Assembly (NCBI GenBank): GCA_900095095.1
Contig: FMBT01000330.1
Coordinates: 124,001-188,000, forward strand
DNA from: Fragilariopsis cylindrus CCMP1102
Taxonomy: Eukaryota > Bacillariophyta > Bacillariophyceae > Bacillariales > Bacillariaceae
Direction of reading: 5' to 3'
Length of the DNA: 64,000 bases
Below the pieces are notes generated by a model. It was given only the letters and a program-made list of their open reading frames with translations. It had not been told where the DNA came from and searched no databases. Shown here in pieces: positions 1 through 10,960 of the stretch; the stretch's first letter is position 1; every line of letters starts with the position of its first letter. Both the position numbers and the translations under genes were made by a program.

Positions 1-53
1 CTCCACAAAAACAGATCATAAATAACAGTTCAGTTGAGAAGTCCTCATCACTA

Positions 54-3000
54 ATGGAACAAAACTTGTGTGGGGAGCAAAACAACGAGATACACAATAC
101 TGCTACTACAACTGCTACGGGAAAAGAACATGGAAAGGAAAAATATGATTCAGAGTCGGATGATACTCAAAATGAGCAAGGTGGAAAGAAAGTCATTCCA
201 ATATTTCTTGATGATGATGCTGCGACGACAAAACAGAAACAGATCGAAACAGATACTATGAAAATGATCGAGGAGAAGGAGGAGGAGGAGAGAAGACGCG
301 TGGAAACGAAAAGAAACGAGGCTGAGAAGGATGCTACTGGAAAACAAATTGAAGCAATCAAGACGAAAACTACGGCCGCTGATGATGAAGAGAAAAGAAA
401 ACAGATTGAAGCGGAACAAGAGCTACAGGCCGAAGCGGCCGCTGCTACGACGACGGCACACGCGAAAGTGAATACCGACCAGCAGCATCAAGCAAGAGAA
501 GCTAGGCCTGCTGCCGAAGAGAAATTAATAGCTGATGGTGTATTGAAATTAACAGCGGTAACGGGTTTAATAGTAAAACAAGCGAAACAACTTATTGACG
601 CCGTTGATGCGGAAGCGAAAGCGAAAACGAATGCCGACGAAGAAGAGACAACCCAAGGAATGAATGCAACAGTGGGGATGGCTTCAGAACCGAAGAAGAA
701 AAATACCACCAATGCCGAGGCTCAGGAAAAAAAAGGACGAATTTTGGCCAGAGAAATCCTACAAAATCCTGATATTGAGGCTAATGCTGAATCCAAAAAG
801 AACCTCAATTTGGAGACGACCAACAATGATACTTTATCCTTCAGAGTTTTTCCGGCCCCCGCCGACTCTCGACCATGCATAAATTCCATTAATACGTTAG
901 AAGAAAAAACGAAGCCACAAGCAGTTTCACCTTTTGGTCGGAAGATGAAGATCAATAATAATGAGTCCCAAGAACATTTACTTTGCAAGACTCGTTCCCG
1001 TGGAGGGATTGGAAAGATCTTAAAAATTAATTTTCCAGACAAAAAATTAGGATTACTGATTGTAGATAAATTGAAGACGAAATCTGGTATGAATTTTAAT
1101 GATATGCCTTACGGTACAGATAATGGTGGTGCAGCAATAGTATCGGGTTTTACGGGGTGGGACGAATTATCCTGTCATAACAAATCGTACTCAAAGGTTA
1201 ATATTGGTGATGAATTATTATCAATTGGTGATACTAATGTACGAAAGGAATCTTTGAGTAAGATTGTAGGTTTGATCTCTACTAGTTCAAGACCTTTACA
1301 GATCAGATTTTTAAGGAGAAAAAATACAACCAACAATTCAGACGCGAAGAAAAAGAAAACTACCGATTCTACTACGGAAAATCATGATGCAAAAATTATT
1401 GTTAAGTTCAAGACGTCCAATCAGGAAAGAAGTACCGCAGTACCAACATCATTGTCAAATAAAGTAAATGACGGTACCACGGAGAATCCTTATATAAAGG
1501 CTACTGCGAAGTCTAAGGTGTCCGATCAGGAGAGAGGCACTGCAGTACCAACATCATTGTCAAATAAATCAAATGACGGTACCACGGAGAATCCTAATAC
1601 AAAGGCTACTGCGAAGTCTAAGATGTCTGATCAGGAGAGAGGCGGTCCAGAAAAGAACCAATCGATCACCGTAGTACCAACATCATCGCCAAAGGAATCA
1701 CATGACGATACCATGGAAATTGCTAATACAAAAGCTACTGCGAAGTCCAAGACGCTCGATCAGGTGAGGGGCGGTGCAGAAAAGAACCAATCGAGCACTG
1801 CAGTGCCAACATCATCGCCAAAGGAATCACACGACGATACTACGAAAAACCCTAGTACAGAGGTTGCTGGGAAGCAACCGAAATTACAACCGAAATTAGC
1901 AGAAGCTATGGCACGATTGGATATGGGCGTCTCTGAGAATGCAATGGTAGGCAAGAATATGGAAAAGAGCGCTGCGAAGAAACCAAGAGCGAAGAAGAAA
2001 ATCATTAATCCGTTTTTGGATCCTCTGCTGTTCAACAATAGATCAATCGCTCTCACCAAACAGCCTTGTAAATGTGGTTCTTCCAGGCAAGCAAAAATAT
2101 CACTCTCTCTCCCTCTACATTTTCTCATTTCGTCTTATCTCGTCTCGTTTCTCTCACCGCCAACATTTTTTCTGTTCTACCACATTTATATCATATACAG
2201 GTGCCTTAAGTTATACTGCGAATGCTTCCACACTGGTGCCTTTTGTGACCCTTCCCTATGTAATTGCAAGGATTGCCACAATACTTCAGCGCACAATCAG
2301 TTAGAAGAACCAAGAGGACCTCGAGTTGTGGCCACGCTGAAACTATTGAACAAAAATCCAGAAGCTTTTAGCGGAGGCGGTAGAAAGGTCAACACGAAGG
2401 GCTGTCGCTGCCAAAAGAGTCGGTACGTCATTGAATTTTTTCAGTGTATTGCAGCCTTATTTTTTTGCAGTCTTCATTCATTAAGATAATTACTTTGCCT
2501 CACTATCCATATCTTATACTTATACAGGTGCCTCAAAAAGTTTTGTGAATGCGTCGCATCGGGAAAGCGTTGTACAGAAAGTTGTCTATGCAAGGACTGT
2601 CAGAACACTCCCCAAAAGGCAGACGATCGCCAGGAAAGCCCGGAAGAGAAGCAAGGATCACTTTTACTGAACGGCGATCAGAAGAGGGAAGGTGCAGGAA
2701 AGAACCAATCGAGCACCATAGTACCGACATTATCGCCAAATGAAGTAAAAGACGAAGATAATGTAGAACCGGATTGCATGGTGAATACTAAGATACAATG
2801 CAACGAAGAGACTGGATATTGGTACGTGGAACGTCGAAATGAATATAGGAGTCAGAACCGATGCCATCTACATAAAAAAGGAAAATGTTTGAATTGTGAT
2901 TGCTGCTGGAAATGTGATCCTCCGCCGTTCTGCTCAAAATATCTGCACATTGGAAAGACGGAGTTCTGTTCAAAAGATTTACATATTGGAAAGAAGGATG

Positions 3001-3904
3001 CCAGAAATATCCAGAGGAAACGTTTTCGTTCATCTTCGTCGTTGGTCGGTAGTGGTGGCGCATTGTACAAGAAGAGCAAGGGTTCTAACGACAAGGTACA
3101 GGGATCGGTGAGTGAGCGCCTTTCAAAAACTGCTGCTCCCGACAAGACGAAATTGGAGCCCAAAAGTAAGAGAAACGTGACTCGTATTGTGTATAAATTT
3201 TAGCTTTACTGACAACCACCTAAACCTCAATTTCCTTTCCATTGTTTCTGCATGTCTGTGTTATGCTGTCATTCATCTGTTTCTCTCTGCCTCTCATCAA
3301 AGCCGACTGCAATGATGGGGAGGACTGGTTGTATAGAATATGCCGATATCAAGTCATTAAGAAGATCCCAACATTCGCTGAAGTTAAAGAAACGTTGGAA
3401 GAAGGAGGCCATAGCTTTCGTGACGGTTTGTTCACTGTTCCATTAGATCGAGGGAAAGTAGAAGTATTTTCATCTGAAAATGCCTATCGAGAATATCTCT
3501 GTCGCAACGGCGTTACCTTGAAAGGCGTGAGCGATCGAGATGCTTCTCGTGAACGAAAGTACATGATATTGGCGGCATGGGTGTGCTATCAACGTGTAGA
3601 AAAACTGTTAGGTGACTCTGTCGTCCCTATCTATTATACTGGGGTAGACATACATTCAGATTGGAAACAAACATTGGCAAAACTTGGCTTTCATCGGTCA
3701 TCGACAGGCAGATGGACTGTTCCTGGAAATAAAGGAAAGATAGAAGACTTTGGTTTAACACATCTATTGGCTCAGGAAGGTATTCCCGAATACTTAGTGC
3801 AAGAATGCAATATGACTAGGGATGATCATATTCTATTGGAGTTACATTCTAGTTGCCCTTTCAGGAGATTGATACATTATCCTTTCTTTCAAAAAATTAA
3901 TTAA
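54..3904 (+). CDS. CRC-domain (tesmin/TSO1/LIN54-like) protein with PDZ-like region
   Basis: Four exons are read as 54-2086, 2201-2422, 2528-3165 and 3303-3904, giving about 1164 residues with phases that agree at every junction. The middle holds two cysteine-rich CXC motifs (KQPCKC..CLKLYCECF..C and KGCRCQKSRCLKKFCECV..C) joined by a hinge; each is split by an intron exactly between the first cysteine group and CLK. This CRC module binds CHR-type promoter DNA in LIN54/TSO1 proteins, so a nuclear transcription regulator is likely. Residues about 316-422 resemble a PDZ domain (I-G-D-E-L-L-S-I-G-D). Residues 1-290 are charged and low-complexity, and about 440-610 hold four degenerate 40-residue repeats. 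The last exon carries two related modules ending F-T-V-P and W-T-V-P-G. The frame is open back to base 3, so the true start may lie upstream of the window. CRC call firm; PDZ call moderate. Confidence 0.85.
2087..2200 (+). other. GC-AG spliceosomal intron in the CRC gene
   Basis: The donor reads TTCCAG|GCAAGC and the acceptor ATATACAG|GTGCC. Removing 114 bp restores the continuous CXC motif C-G-S-S-R-C-L-K-L-Y-C-E-C. The intron is a multiple of three and has no stop, so an unspliced reading frame runs through it and would insert a hydrophobic stretch in the zinc-binding module. Confidence 0.8.
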
Positions 3905-4083
3905 GCCGGCAGGAATACATAGTGAAACAATCTCAGTAGATGCAACGGTATCGTGTCACAACTTTAAACATACATAACGCACATGGATTATTTGTCTACA
4001 TGTACATTTTCTTTGCTATGCAAACTTACGGAACAAAAATAAGATATGATAATGAAAAGTAAACATTTAAAATTGTGCTGCAA

Positions 4084-7000
4084 CTAAAGAACAAAAGATG
4101 AACGATCCGGATTCGCACCGTCGTCGGCATCGGCGGCGTTGTTGCGCCTTCGAGTTCCATTACTTAATTTTGCAACGATATGAGGATTATCAATGTTACC
4201 TGTTGAGTTCCTTGCTTCGAGTTGTACGATTCGTTCCCTCAACTCGTCTACTTTCTCTGCATGTTCCGTTCTGATTCTTTGCAGTTCAGCCTTGTGTTTC
4301 TCTCCTGTTTGGTTCGATTCGTTTGTAAGTTGAAATAGTTTCCTTCTCTCCACATTCCCCGACTGCTCTCTTTCCTCCAAAAGCATCTGCAAATCATCGG
4401 ACGTAGCCTTACTAGCGTTCAATTCTGTTTGCGTTTCATTCAACTCCATTTGAACTTCATGGAGTTTCTTCTTCAAACCGTCATCGCTACCGTTGTCACT
4501 GCCTTTTCCTTGTGAAGATTTACCTTTGCCATCACTTGTTTTAATCTTTTCTTCCGTGGTCCGGGTATGTCGTGTATCTCGTCAAAGCGTTGGGGTTTTC
4601 CGCTCGATCGGACTGGTCTGCCATCCAATCGTTCTCGGCCCGGTGTCCCTTCGGGAGGAGGCATACCTGTCATCAAGTCATTGCCTCCGAATCATACCCA
4701 TCCATTACAGAAAGAGAAGTCGCTAGATTCCGCTTTTCTTTAGCGGAAGTAGTGGAACTTTTCGGTAGTTTTTTTGGTTTTGGACGAGCCGGTGCACCAA
4801 ATTTAATCAATGTATCGGGACCTGGCAGCCATTCTGTATCAACTGAATTATAGGAACGAATCGAACCTTGTACGTTCTCTTTTCTAAAACCTACGTTTTG
4901 GACAGTGCTAAATGTACCGTCCTTTAGCGTGGGTAGAATGGAACCATCTTCCCGTCCGAGCTCTTTGACGCGACCGACCTTTGACTTGATGGCTTCTCCC
5001 AATGCTCCTTTCGTTTTGTATTTATTGTAAAAGTGCGTCCAATACGTGCTCGCAAGGGCACCCAACCAAGCGTACAAATTTCTCTCGTGGATGGTTCCGT
5101 GATCTTCTAGACCAAACGCTAAAGATTCCTTCGTGGGCGTTAATGGGAGATTTCCTTCGTAGTCGTCGACGATAATCGTCAATCCCTGACAATAATGCGT
5201 ACCAGAGTTGTTCAGACGCAATACTCCTCTCGCGTCGTCATGTTTGAGAAACAGACGACCACTGACACGACTGTATATTAGCAACGAACAAGCCTGTCCG
5301 CCTATGAACGTATTCTCAGACGCTTGCCTTTGACCCCTTAAGGGATTGGCACGAGTCGGATCAAAGCCGATCGTAACTTGGATATCATAGGTGTCATCTT
5401 CGCTTTCGGGATGGATCCAATCCGGGGCGCTTCGAAAATCATTCTTTCGATCAATAACCAACGGGATCTTGTGTAATTCGACCAGCTTATAACAGAAACG
5501 TCGGCGCGAAAGAAATCGATTCAAAAAAATTAGATAAACATTAACATAAAAACAACAACAACCGCGAGGGATTATTACATGTTGTGTATTTGTATATCAA
5601 TCAGAGAGCCATTAGAACGAGATTAAATGGATGATAGAAGAAGCAAAAGAACAATAAATCTTACGTGAGATGCATCATATTCTGGTCACAAAACTACTTT
5701 AATTCAAAATTGAAATCACGGTCGTAGGATACGATACTCAATATACATTCATAATACGTATAACGTACCTGCCGTTCCCAATATTGGAATCTTAACGCTT
5801 CACTATTGACCTTAATTTTAAAATAGGGTGCCGGTGGTATGTGTAAATAAGTTTTTGGTAATTCCTCTGCTAAGTCTCTTAACAAATCATCTAATGCATT
5901 CTTCGCCTTGATCGCAACATCATCAGATGGATCATTATTATTTTTGTTTTCATTGGATTTCTTTATTTGATGTTTCCCAAATCGATGTAATATCATAAGG
6001 AATTGGTACGGATGGGGTGGTGGTTTTAGTTGTTGTTGTTGTTGCTGATTCTTCTTACCCTTCTTAGATTTACTATATTTGGAGGATATCATAATTTCAA
6101 CATGTTTCGCTAAACGTCGAATTCCATGCATTCTTTGGTTTTTTTTTACAGCAACGCCGAATTGCTTCATAGCTTTCCCCATATGCGGATATTTTGCAGT
6201 AACGGTTGCAATTTCATTCATCAATACCGAAAAACAATCGTCACCTGAAAAGTCTACGCCATTCTTGTTATCCCCTTTCTTCTTTTGTTGTTCGTCGTCA
6301 ACCCGGAATTCAACCTCGATCGTCCAATTAGGAATCACAATAGCTTCATTCGTTTGTAATTCTTTTGACAATACCCCGATGCTCACCACACATTTACGAA
6401 TCGACGGATCCTTTTTATCGGTAGCATTATTACCATTAGTTCTAATGTTATTATCACCACTATCATCATTCTCAATCTTCTCCAACAATGGTTCTTGATC
6501 GATTCGTGTCGTAACGACAATAGACAAGTCTGACATAGCTGCAGCGGCTTGTTTCACACCAACACCATTTTCACCAATAGCAGAATCAGTTTTACTGGAA
6601 TTGTACACATCGAGGATGCTTTTTAATTCTTTCACGGGACGGACACAATCATTGTGTAAACATAATGTGTTATCATCGTCTAATATGTAATCATAATCAT
6701 CGATGTCATTATTGTCACTGTTACTGTTACTACTACCATTCCCCGCCAATTCATGGACAATCACCGGCGGAGAATCGTCATCGATACTATCATCACTACA
6801 AGCTTCCCCCGCCGCTGCCGCTGACGCCATAGCTAATCTATGTCGTTCTGTTGTGATTTCGATATTTCCGGTATGCTTTTTCCATTTCTCTTCACGTGTA
6901 AGAGGTACTTTTTTGTTCGATTTGTTTTTGTCTTCATCTTTGCTTTTCTTGTTATCATCATCGGCATCGGCATCGGCATCCCCATCAGCATCAGCATCAG

Positions 7001-7439
7001 CATCAGCATCGTCGTCATCTTCTTCATCTTCTTCGTCGTCCGAATCCCAAAGAGCTGCATCTACAGCATTATCGACTAAATCTAAACACGCCTTGACTTT
7101 ATTAGTAAAATTTCTTTCCCACGCCGACCACATCCCTAATCCATTTACTTTTGAGGTATGGTGCTGAATCATATCATTATAATTCGTAGGAGGATTTACA
7201 CTATCTCTATTATTCGTTGCAGCGACGATTGAGTTGGAAGGAGCTGCATCTGGTACCATGGCTTCTGTTGCTACTGCAGCAGCAGCTGCTGCTACTGCTG
7301 CTGCTACGGCGGAGTTGTTGTCTCCGTTATTAGGAGCAGGAGCATGATCAGGAGGCATGATGGAAGGAGTTGTTTTGTTTTTTTGTTTGTTTGTTTGTTT
7401 ACTGCTGTTGGATCTTACTGAATTCTCCGCGGATTGCAA
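4084..7439 (-). CDS. MORC/GHKL ATPase-like protein, 3' part with unresolved frame changes
   Basis: The first exon (7439 down to about 5769) encodes the GHKL nucleotide-binding N-box (D-L-V-D-N-A-V-D-A-A, residues about 120-129) and a lid-like motif G-E-N-G-V-G-V-K-Q (about 289-297). A 283-bp intron (5768-5486) joins W-E-R-Q to L-V-E-L-H-K in phase 0. The second exon has an S5-like segment (V-S-G-R-L, then P-L-T-P-T-K) as in MORC chromatin ATPases. The 3' part continues in two other frames: a basic, proline-rich piece (4473-4690) and a coiled coil (to 4084). These must be joined by one or more short introns or reflect indels; I could not find an intron set that satisfies all frames. Where the G1 box is expected the sequence reads D-D-D-N-T, not D-x-G-x-G. 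A poly-Ala and an Asp/Ala repeat interrupt the ATPase. A role in chromatin compaction or silencing is inferred from the family. Confidence 0.7.
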
Positions 7440-8925
7440 TGGGGTAAGACTAACGTTGGCTACTCTACTGTAATAGAGTCAATTGTATTTTGAGGATCTC
7501 CTTTCGATCGACGGTCGATACGGTAATTCACATGTCTTTTTTTGCTTTTAGGCGGGAAGAGCATTCTTTTGCAATAAAATGCTGAGACAGCTAAAAAACA
7601 AAAGGTAGGATTTTGGGGGAGATCAATAAAGGGTTGTAAATAGTTTATTAGGGGGTATAGATTTTATTTGTAGAGACCCCCACCACCACATCATACCTAT
7701 TACAATTCGATTAGGCCAACAATTTGTACTTTAATATATTATGTATTGTTGCTTTTCTATAAGTAGGTACATCATATACCACAAGAGCCCATTTAGTCTA
7801 TGCCTTCTTGTCCTTGGAACATCTACCAGTAGCACTGCTAGAGTCAATCAAATTACAGATAGTAACAATTGACAATTGACCAGATCCCCAGCACCAATCC
7901 CTAGCATCATGCACAACCATCTGTGCAACATCATCACCACGGTAATGAGAGATGAAAAAATGCTCTATCTATCTGAAACTACAGGGACTGCAATAAGGGC
8001 AAAGAAGATGCACATGTGATGGTAATCTAAACAAAGAAGACACTTCTTTGCTTTGACCTGTGCATGCTAGAGTAATGGTAAAAATGAGTGTCTGGCTGAT
8101 CAAAACTCTGGTTAGATATCAGCAGTAGAAGATCAATATACTAGCTTGAAGGATGCAATGGTAAACACACTGAGTTTGGTACTAGTAGTCAAAATCACCC
8201 CTCTAGTAGCAGCACCACCGCTGAGGTGAGAATTTGATATTTCTGTAGTCGATTTGTGTGGTCTCATTGTTTGAGGTATTGAATGGTCCTTTTGGGGGAG
8301 CCATATAGCATCTCCATGACCCAGAAGTTTGGCCCCCTGTAACAGGATTATTATAGAATTAAAATGGAACATGGATCATAAGGAACAGTACACTTTTACC
8401 TCTTTTTTTACACTTTTCCCTCTTCTTTTCAACGATATGGGTTCATACAAAGGGGTACGGATTTTCAGTTGTGTTGGGAGGTAGGGGCGTACACCAGCAG
8501 GCTATGAATGCTGATGATCTATTCAATCCTAGATAAAAATTATCCATTATACATTTATTTGTCTGGATTTCCAATCACAAATGCTGATTCACTATTACTT
8601 TTGAGAGATCATATTAAAAATTATACTTCTATAGACACATACTTCATGTAAATTAAAACGCGCTATCTATATACATTGATAATTGGACCCTTCTCAGCCC
8701 TCTCTTGATATAACCGACTGGTACACCAACAAAAACATGGCTGTCATTTGGCTTTGGTTTTAATTAGCTCTTGCTCATTTATTTTTATTCATCCTAAACC
8801 TACCATAATCTTACAAGCAGTATTATATATATATATATATATATATATCTAGAAAAACGTAATTAATATTTCTTTTCTGTTCGAAAATGTAATGCGATGA
8901 TGCAAATTTTCTTTTCTACTTTTTC
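7440..8925. other. Intergenic region without convincing genes
   Basis: About 1.5 kb between the MORC-like gene and the zinc-finger gene. Only short frames without family features are present. A (TA)n run lies at 8824-8848. I see no RNA gene or mobile element that I can name. Confidence 0.6.
8824..8848. repeat. (TA)n microsatellite
   Basis: An uninterrupted TA dinucleotide run 3' of the zinc-finger gene stop codon, read directly from the sequence. Confidence 0.9.
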
Positions 8926-9480
8926 TCAATAACCGATCATATTGTGTTGATTATGTTTCTGGTCATTGTGCTGTAACAATTGGCTCAACTGACGAAAGGA
9001 CTTGGAACATGGAGGACATTGATAAGGGAAGTCTGGAATGCTGTTATTATTATAATCATTCCCATTCGTAAGCATTTGCTGACCGCCGGCGACAAAGCGC
9101 CTCAACGATGTTTGGGCTGTCGCAAACCTATGAATCTGTTGTCGGGCGTTGCCTTGTCCGCGACAACCTGTACAAAATCCACTTTCGACGTGTTGAACGG
9201 CGTTTGCTCCGGAACGAAATCGAACGTCACCACAGACGGGGCAAGCAATATTTCGGGGCCGATGAACTTGTTGATGCATGTTCAATTCATTCTGGCTATT
9301 AAATGTACGAGAACATTCTCCGCATTGAAACGTCGCTGCACAGTAGTAACCAGCGTATGCGCCACCACCGCCGTCAATACAATCTCTACACCTGCTTTCT
9401 CCGTCACCTTTTCTCCATTGGTTGCTGCTGAATTGGCTACAGCTTTTCCAATCAGCACATTCCGAACAGGTTCTTCCCAT
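8926..9480 (-). CDS. C2H2 zinc-finger protein
   Basis: A 184-residue single-exon protein. It starts with a C-x2-C..C-x2-C cluster (residues 5-35), then a classical finger F-Q-C-G-E-C-S-R-T-F...H-x3-H (about 52-73). An A-C-P-V-C...H motif and an unusual C-x2-C follow, and the protein ends with a second full finger (Y-Q-C-P-P-C-S-K-S-F...H-x4-H, about 152-176). The fingers point to nucleic-acid binding, so a small transcription factor is plausible, although such tandem fingers also occur in RNA-binding proteins. The chosen ATG is followed at once by the first cysteine pair. The stop lies 14 bp from the frame's A/T-rich 3' flank. Overlapping frames on the plus strand are shadows. Confidence 0.75.
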   Translation of the reverse strand: MGRTCSECADWKSCSQFSSNQWRKGDGESRCRDCIDGGGGAYAGYYCAATFQCGECSRTFNSQNELNMHQQVHRPRNIACPVCGDVRFRSGANAVQHVESGFCTGCRGQGNARQQIHRFATAQTSLRRFVAGGQQMLTNGNDYNNNSIPDFPYQCPPCSKSFRQLSQLLQHNDQKHNQHNMIGY

Positions 9481-9822
9481 TATTGCCTTTGCTGCTATTG
9501 CTGTTACTATCTTATTGTATTCTCCGGCTATTGAATCTGAATTTTACTGTCTAAAGATTGGAGGTGCTTCGTTACACTACCTACAGTCAGGAAGCGATAA
9601 ATATTCTTCTGCAGTATTCTTTGTTTATATGATAAAAAGTATCTTGGAGCGGAGGAAGTACGGGAAACTACATATCAGGATTTTTTTAATGCATCTTCCT
9701 CCAGGTTTGCTGCTGTTTTTGTGTGTTTGTTGTTAATGCGTTTTGGATGAACCTGATGGACCAATCAAAAACGATAAAAATAAATTAAAAATACTGTACT
9801 CTACTACAGTACTACTAATTTC

Positions 9823-9942
9823 TAGGCAGTACTTTTAGAGCTAACTCAGTCTTGCAAATCAACGCTATCAACGCGACGGCGTTGATGGGGGATAGCGTTG
9901 CGTAGACCAACGCTAGTTGGCAATCACTAAAAATACTGCCTA
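9823..9942. mobile_element. Foldback MITE candidate (120 bp, 16-bp terminal inverted repeats)
   Basis: The ends TAGGCAGTACTTTTAG (9823-9838) and CTAAAAATACTGCCTA (9927-9942) are inverted repeats with one mismatch. Inside, AACGCTATC (9861-9869) pairs with GATAGCGTT (9891-9899), and ATCAACGC pairs with GCGTTGAT around a 4-nt loop, so much of the element can fold into one hairpin. Both ends finish in TA, which would fit a TA target duplication around GGCAGTA..TACTGCC as in Tc1/mariner-type MITEs. No transposase is present. The class assignment is inference. Confidence 0.55.
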
Positions 9943-10340
9943 TGCGTTTTTTGCGAGTTATCCCACGATTCAAAAATTACGAAGAAGCTTTCTGTGGTTC
10001 TCTTTTGCTGTCAAGAAAACAATATCCGATACAAAAACAACTAAAACAATGATATCTTTTCCAATAAATAATGCCTGAGAAGGATCGAATCAATCAAAAA
10101 AATCTTCTCCTACTAAACATTATTAGAAAAAAACTAAACTGCCCGCATTATGTGTAACACGTACGGTATCAATGTTACCAAGTGAAAGTTAAAAGACGAA
10201 AGACACAGCAGAAGAGCCACCCCATACTTTATTCATCGACAAATACTAATAACACAACTCAATAGCAGAGCATTACGTTGCGTTACTGTATACACATATC
10301 GACTCTCCTTGTAGTTTTTATTTTCACCAACTGTGTACAA

Positions 10341-10365
10341 CCCCCCCCCCCCCCCCCCCCCCCCC
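10341..10365. repeat. Poly-C tract (25 nt)
   Basis: An uninterrupted run of 25 C about 22 bp before the ATG of the Asn/Gln-rich gene, so it lies in its promoter or 5' UTR. The exact length is prone to sequencing error. Confidence 0.85.
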
Positions 10366-10387
10366 AAATTAAGTATCAAAAGATAAG

Positions 10388-10849
10388 ATGGTCTCGAGAG
10401 GTCGCAAAAGATACTTAAATCAGCAGCATCAGCGGTGGCAGCAGCAGCAGCAGTACGCGTGCATCAACAGCAACTGCCAACCTGCTGTCTATATTAACTT
10501 CAGCAACAATCACCATAATAATAACAACAATATCCCGTCATTATCGCCATCGCCATCATATTATTTCAATAACAATCAGCAACAATACTACGATTGGACA
10601 ATGTCCGTATGTTCGACGAACTATGGTGATAATGATAGCAATTCGGGTTGGGAAGACGTTGACCATAATCAAAAGTATGACAATAATACTCATCATCTAC
10701 AACATCAACAAGTACGGCAACCACAAGGACAATCACAATCATCGCAACAAGACATCTATTACCAACAGCAACCGTCATCATCACCGTACGGAGTCATTAA
10801 AAATATTAAAAGTGGCAAAGACGACAATGATGGAGGTTGGGTAGACTAA
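10388..10849 (+). CDS. Small Asn/Gln/His-rich hypothetical protein
   Basis: A 153-residue frame starting ATG-GTC-TCG with a short basic head (R-G-R-K-R), then poly-Gln, poly-Asn/His and Ser-Pro runs across most of the length. A short ordered-looking part (Y-Y-D-W-T-M, about residues 58-80) and an acidic C-terminus ending G-G-W-V-D follow. The motif W-E-D-V-D in the middle is echoed by the C-terminal G-W-V-D. I recognise no family. The composition is that of a prion-like disordered protein. The low complexity means it could be a chance frame in CAR repeats, but the clean start, basic head and stop near a short 3' gap favour a real gene. Function unknown. Confidence 0.5.
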   Translation: MVSRGRKRYLNQQHQRWQQQQQYACINSNCQPAVYINFSNNHHNNNNNIPSLSPSPSYYFNNNQQQYYDWTMSVCSTNYGDNDSNSGWEDVDHNQKYDNNTHHLQHQQVRQPQGQSQSSQQDIYYQQQPSSSPYGVIKNIKSGKDDNDGGWVD

Positions 10850-10960
10850 AATAAATTAGATATTCTGTATGTAAAATAGTAAATGGTCTATACTGTACTA
10901 TGTAGTATCTTCTTTCTATTTACAATTTTATATACAGTACCGACAGTACTACATTGTATT

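Larger units (their letters stand above)
9481..10387. other. Intergenic region with a foldback element and a poly-C tract
   Basis: About 0.9 kb between the zinc-finger gene and the Asn/Gln-rich gene on the other strand. It contains the 120-bp inverted-repeat element described separately and a 25-nt C run just before the next gene. This is a divergent promoter interval. I see no gene. Confidence 0.6.

Noticed and set aside
6079-7167. Plus-strand frames of 139 and 154 codons opposite the MORC-like gene
   Set aside because: They are antisense shadows of low-complexity coding sequence (poly-Ser opposite Asp/Ala codons) and show no domain features.
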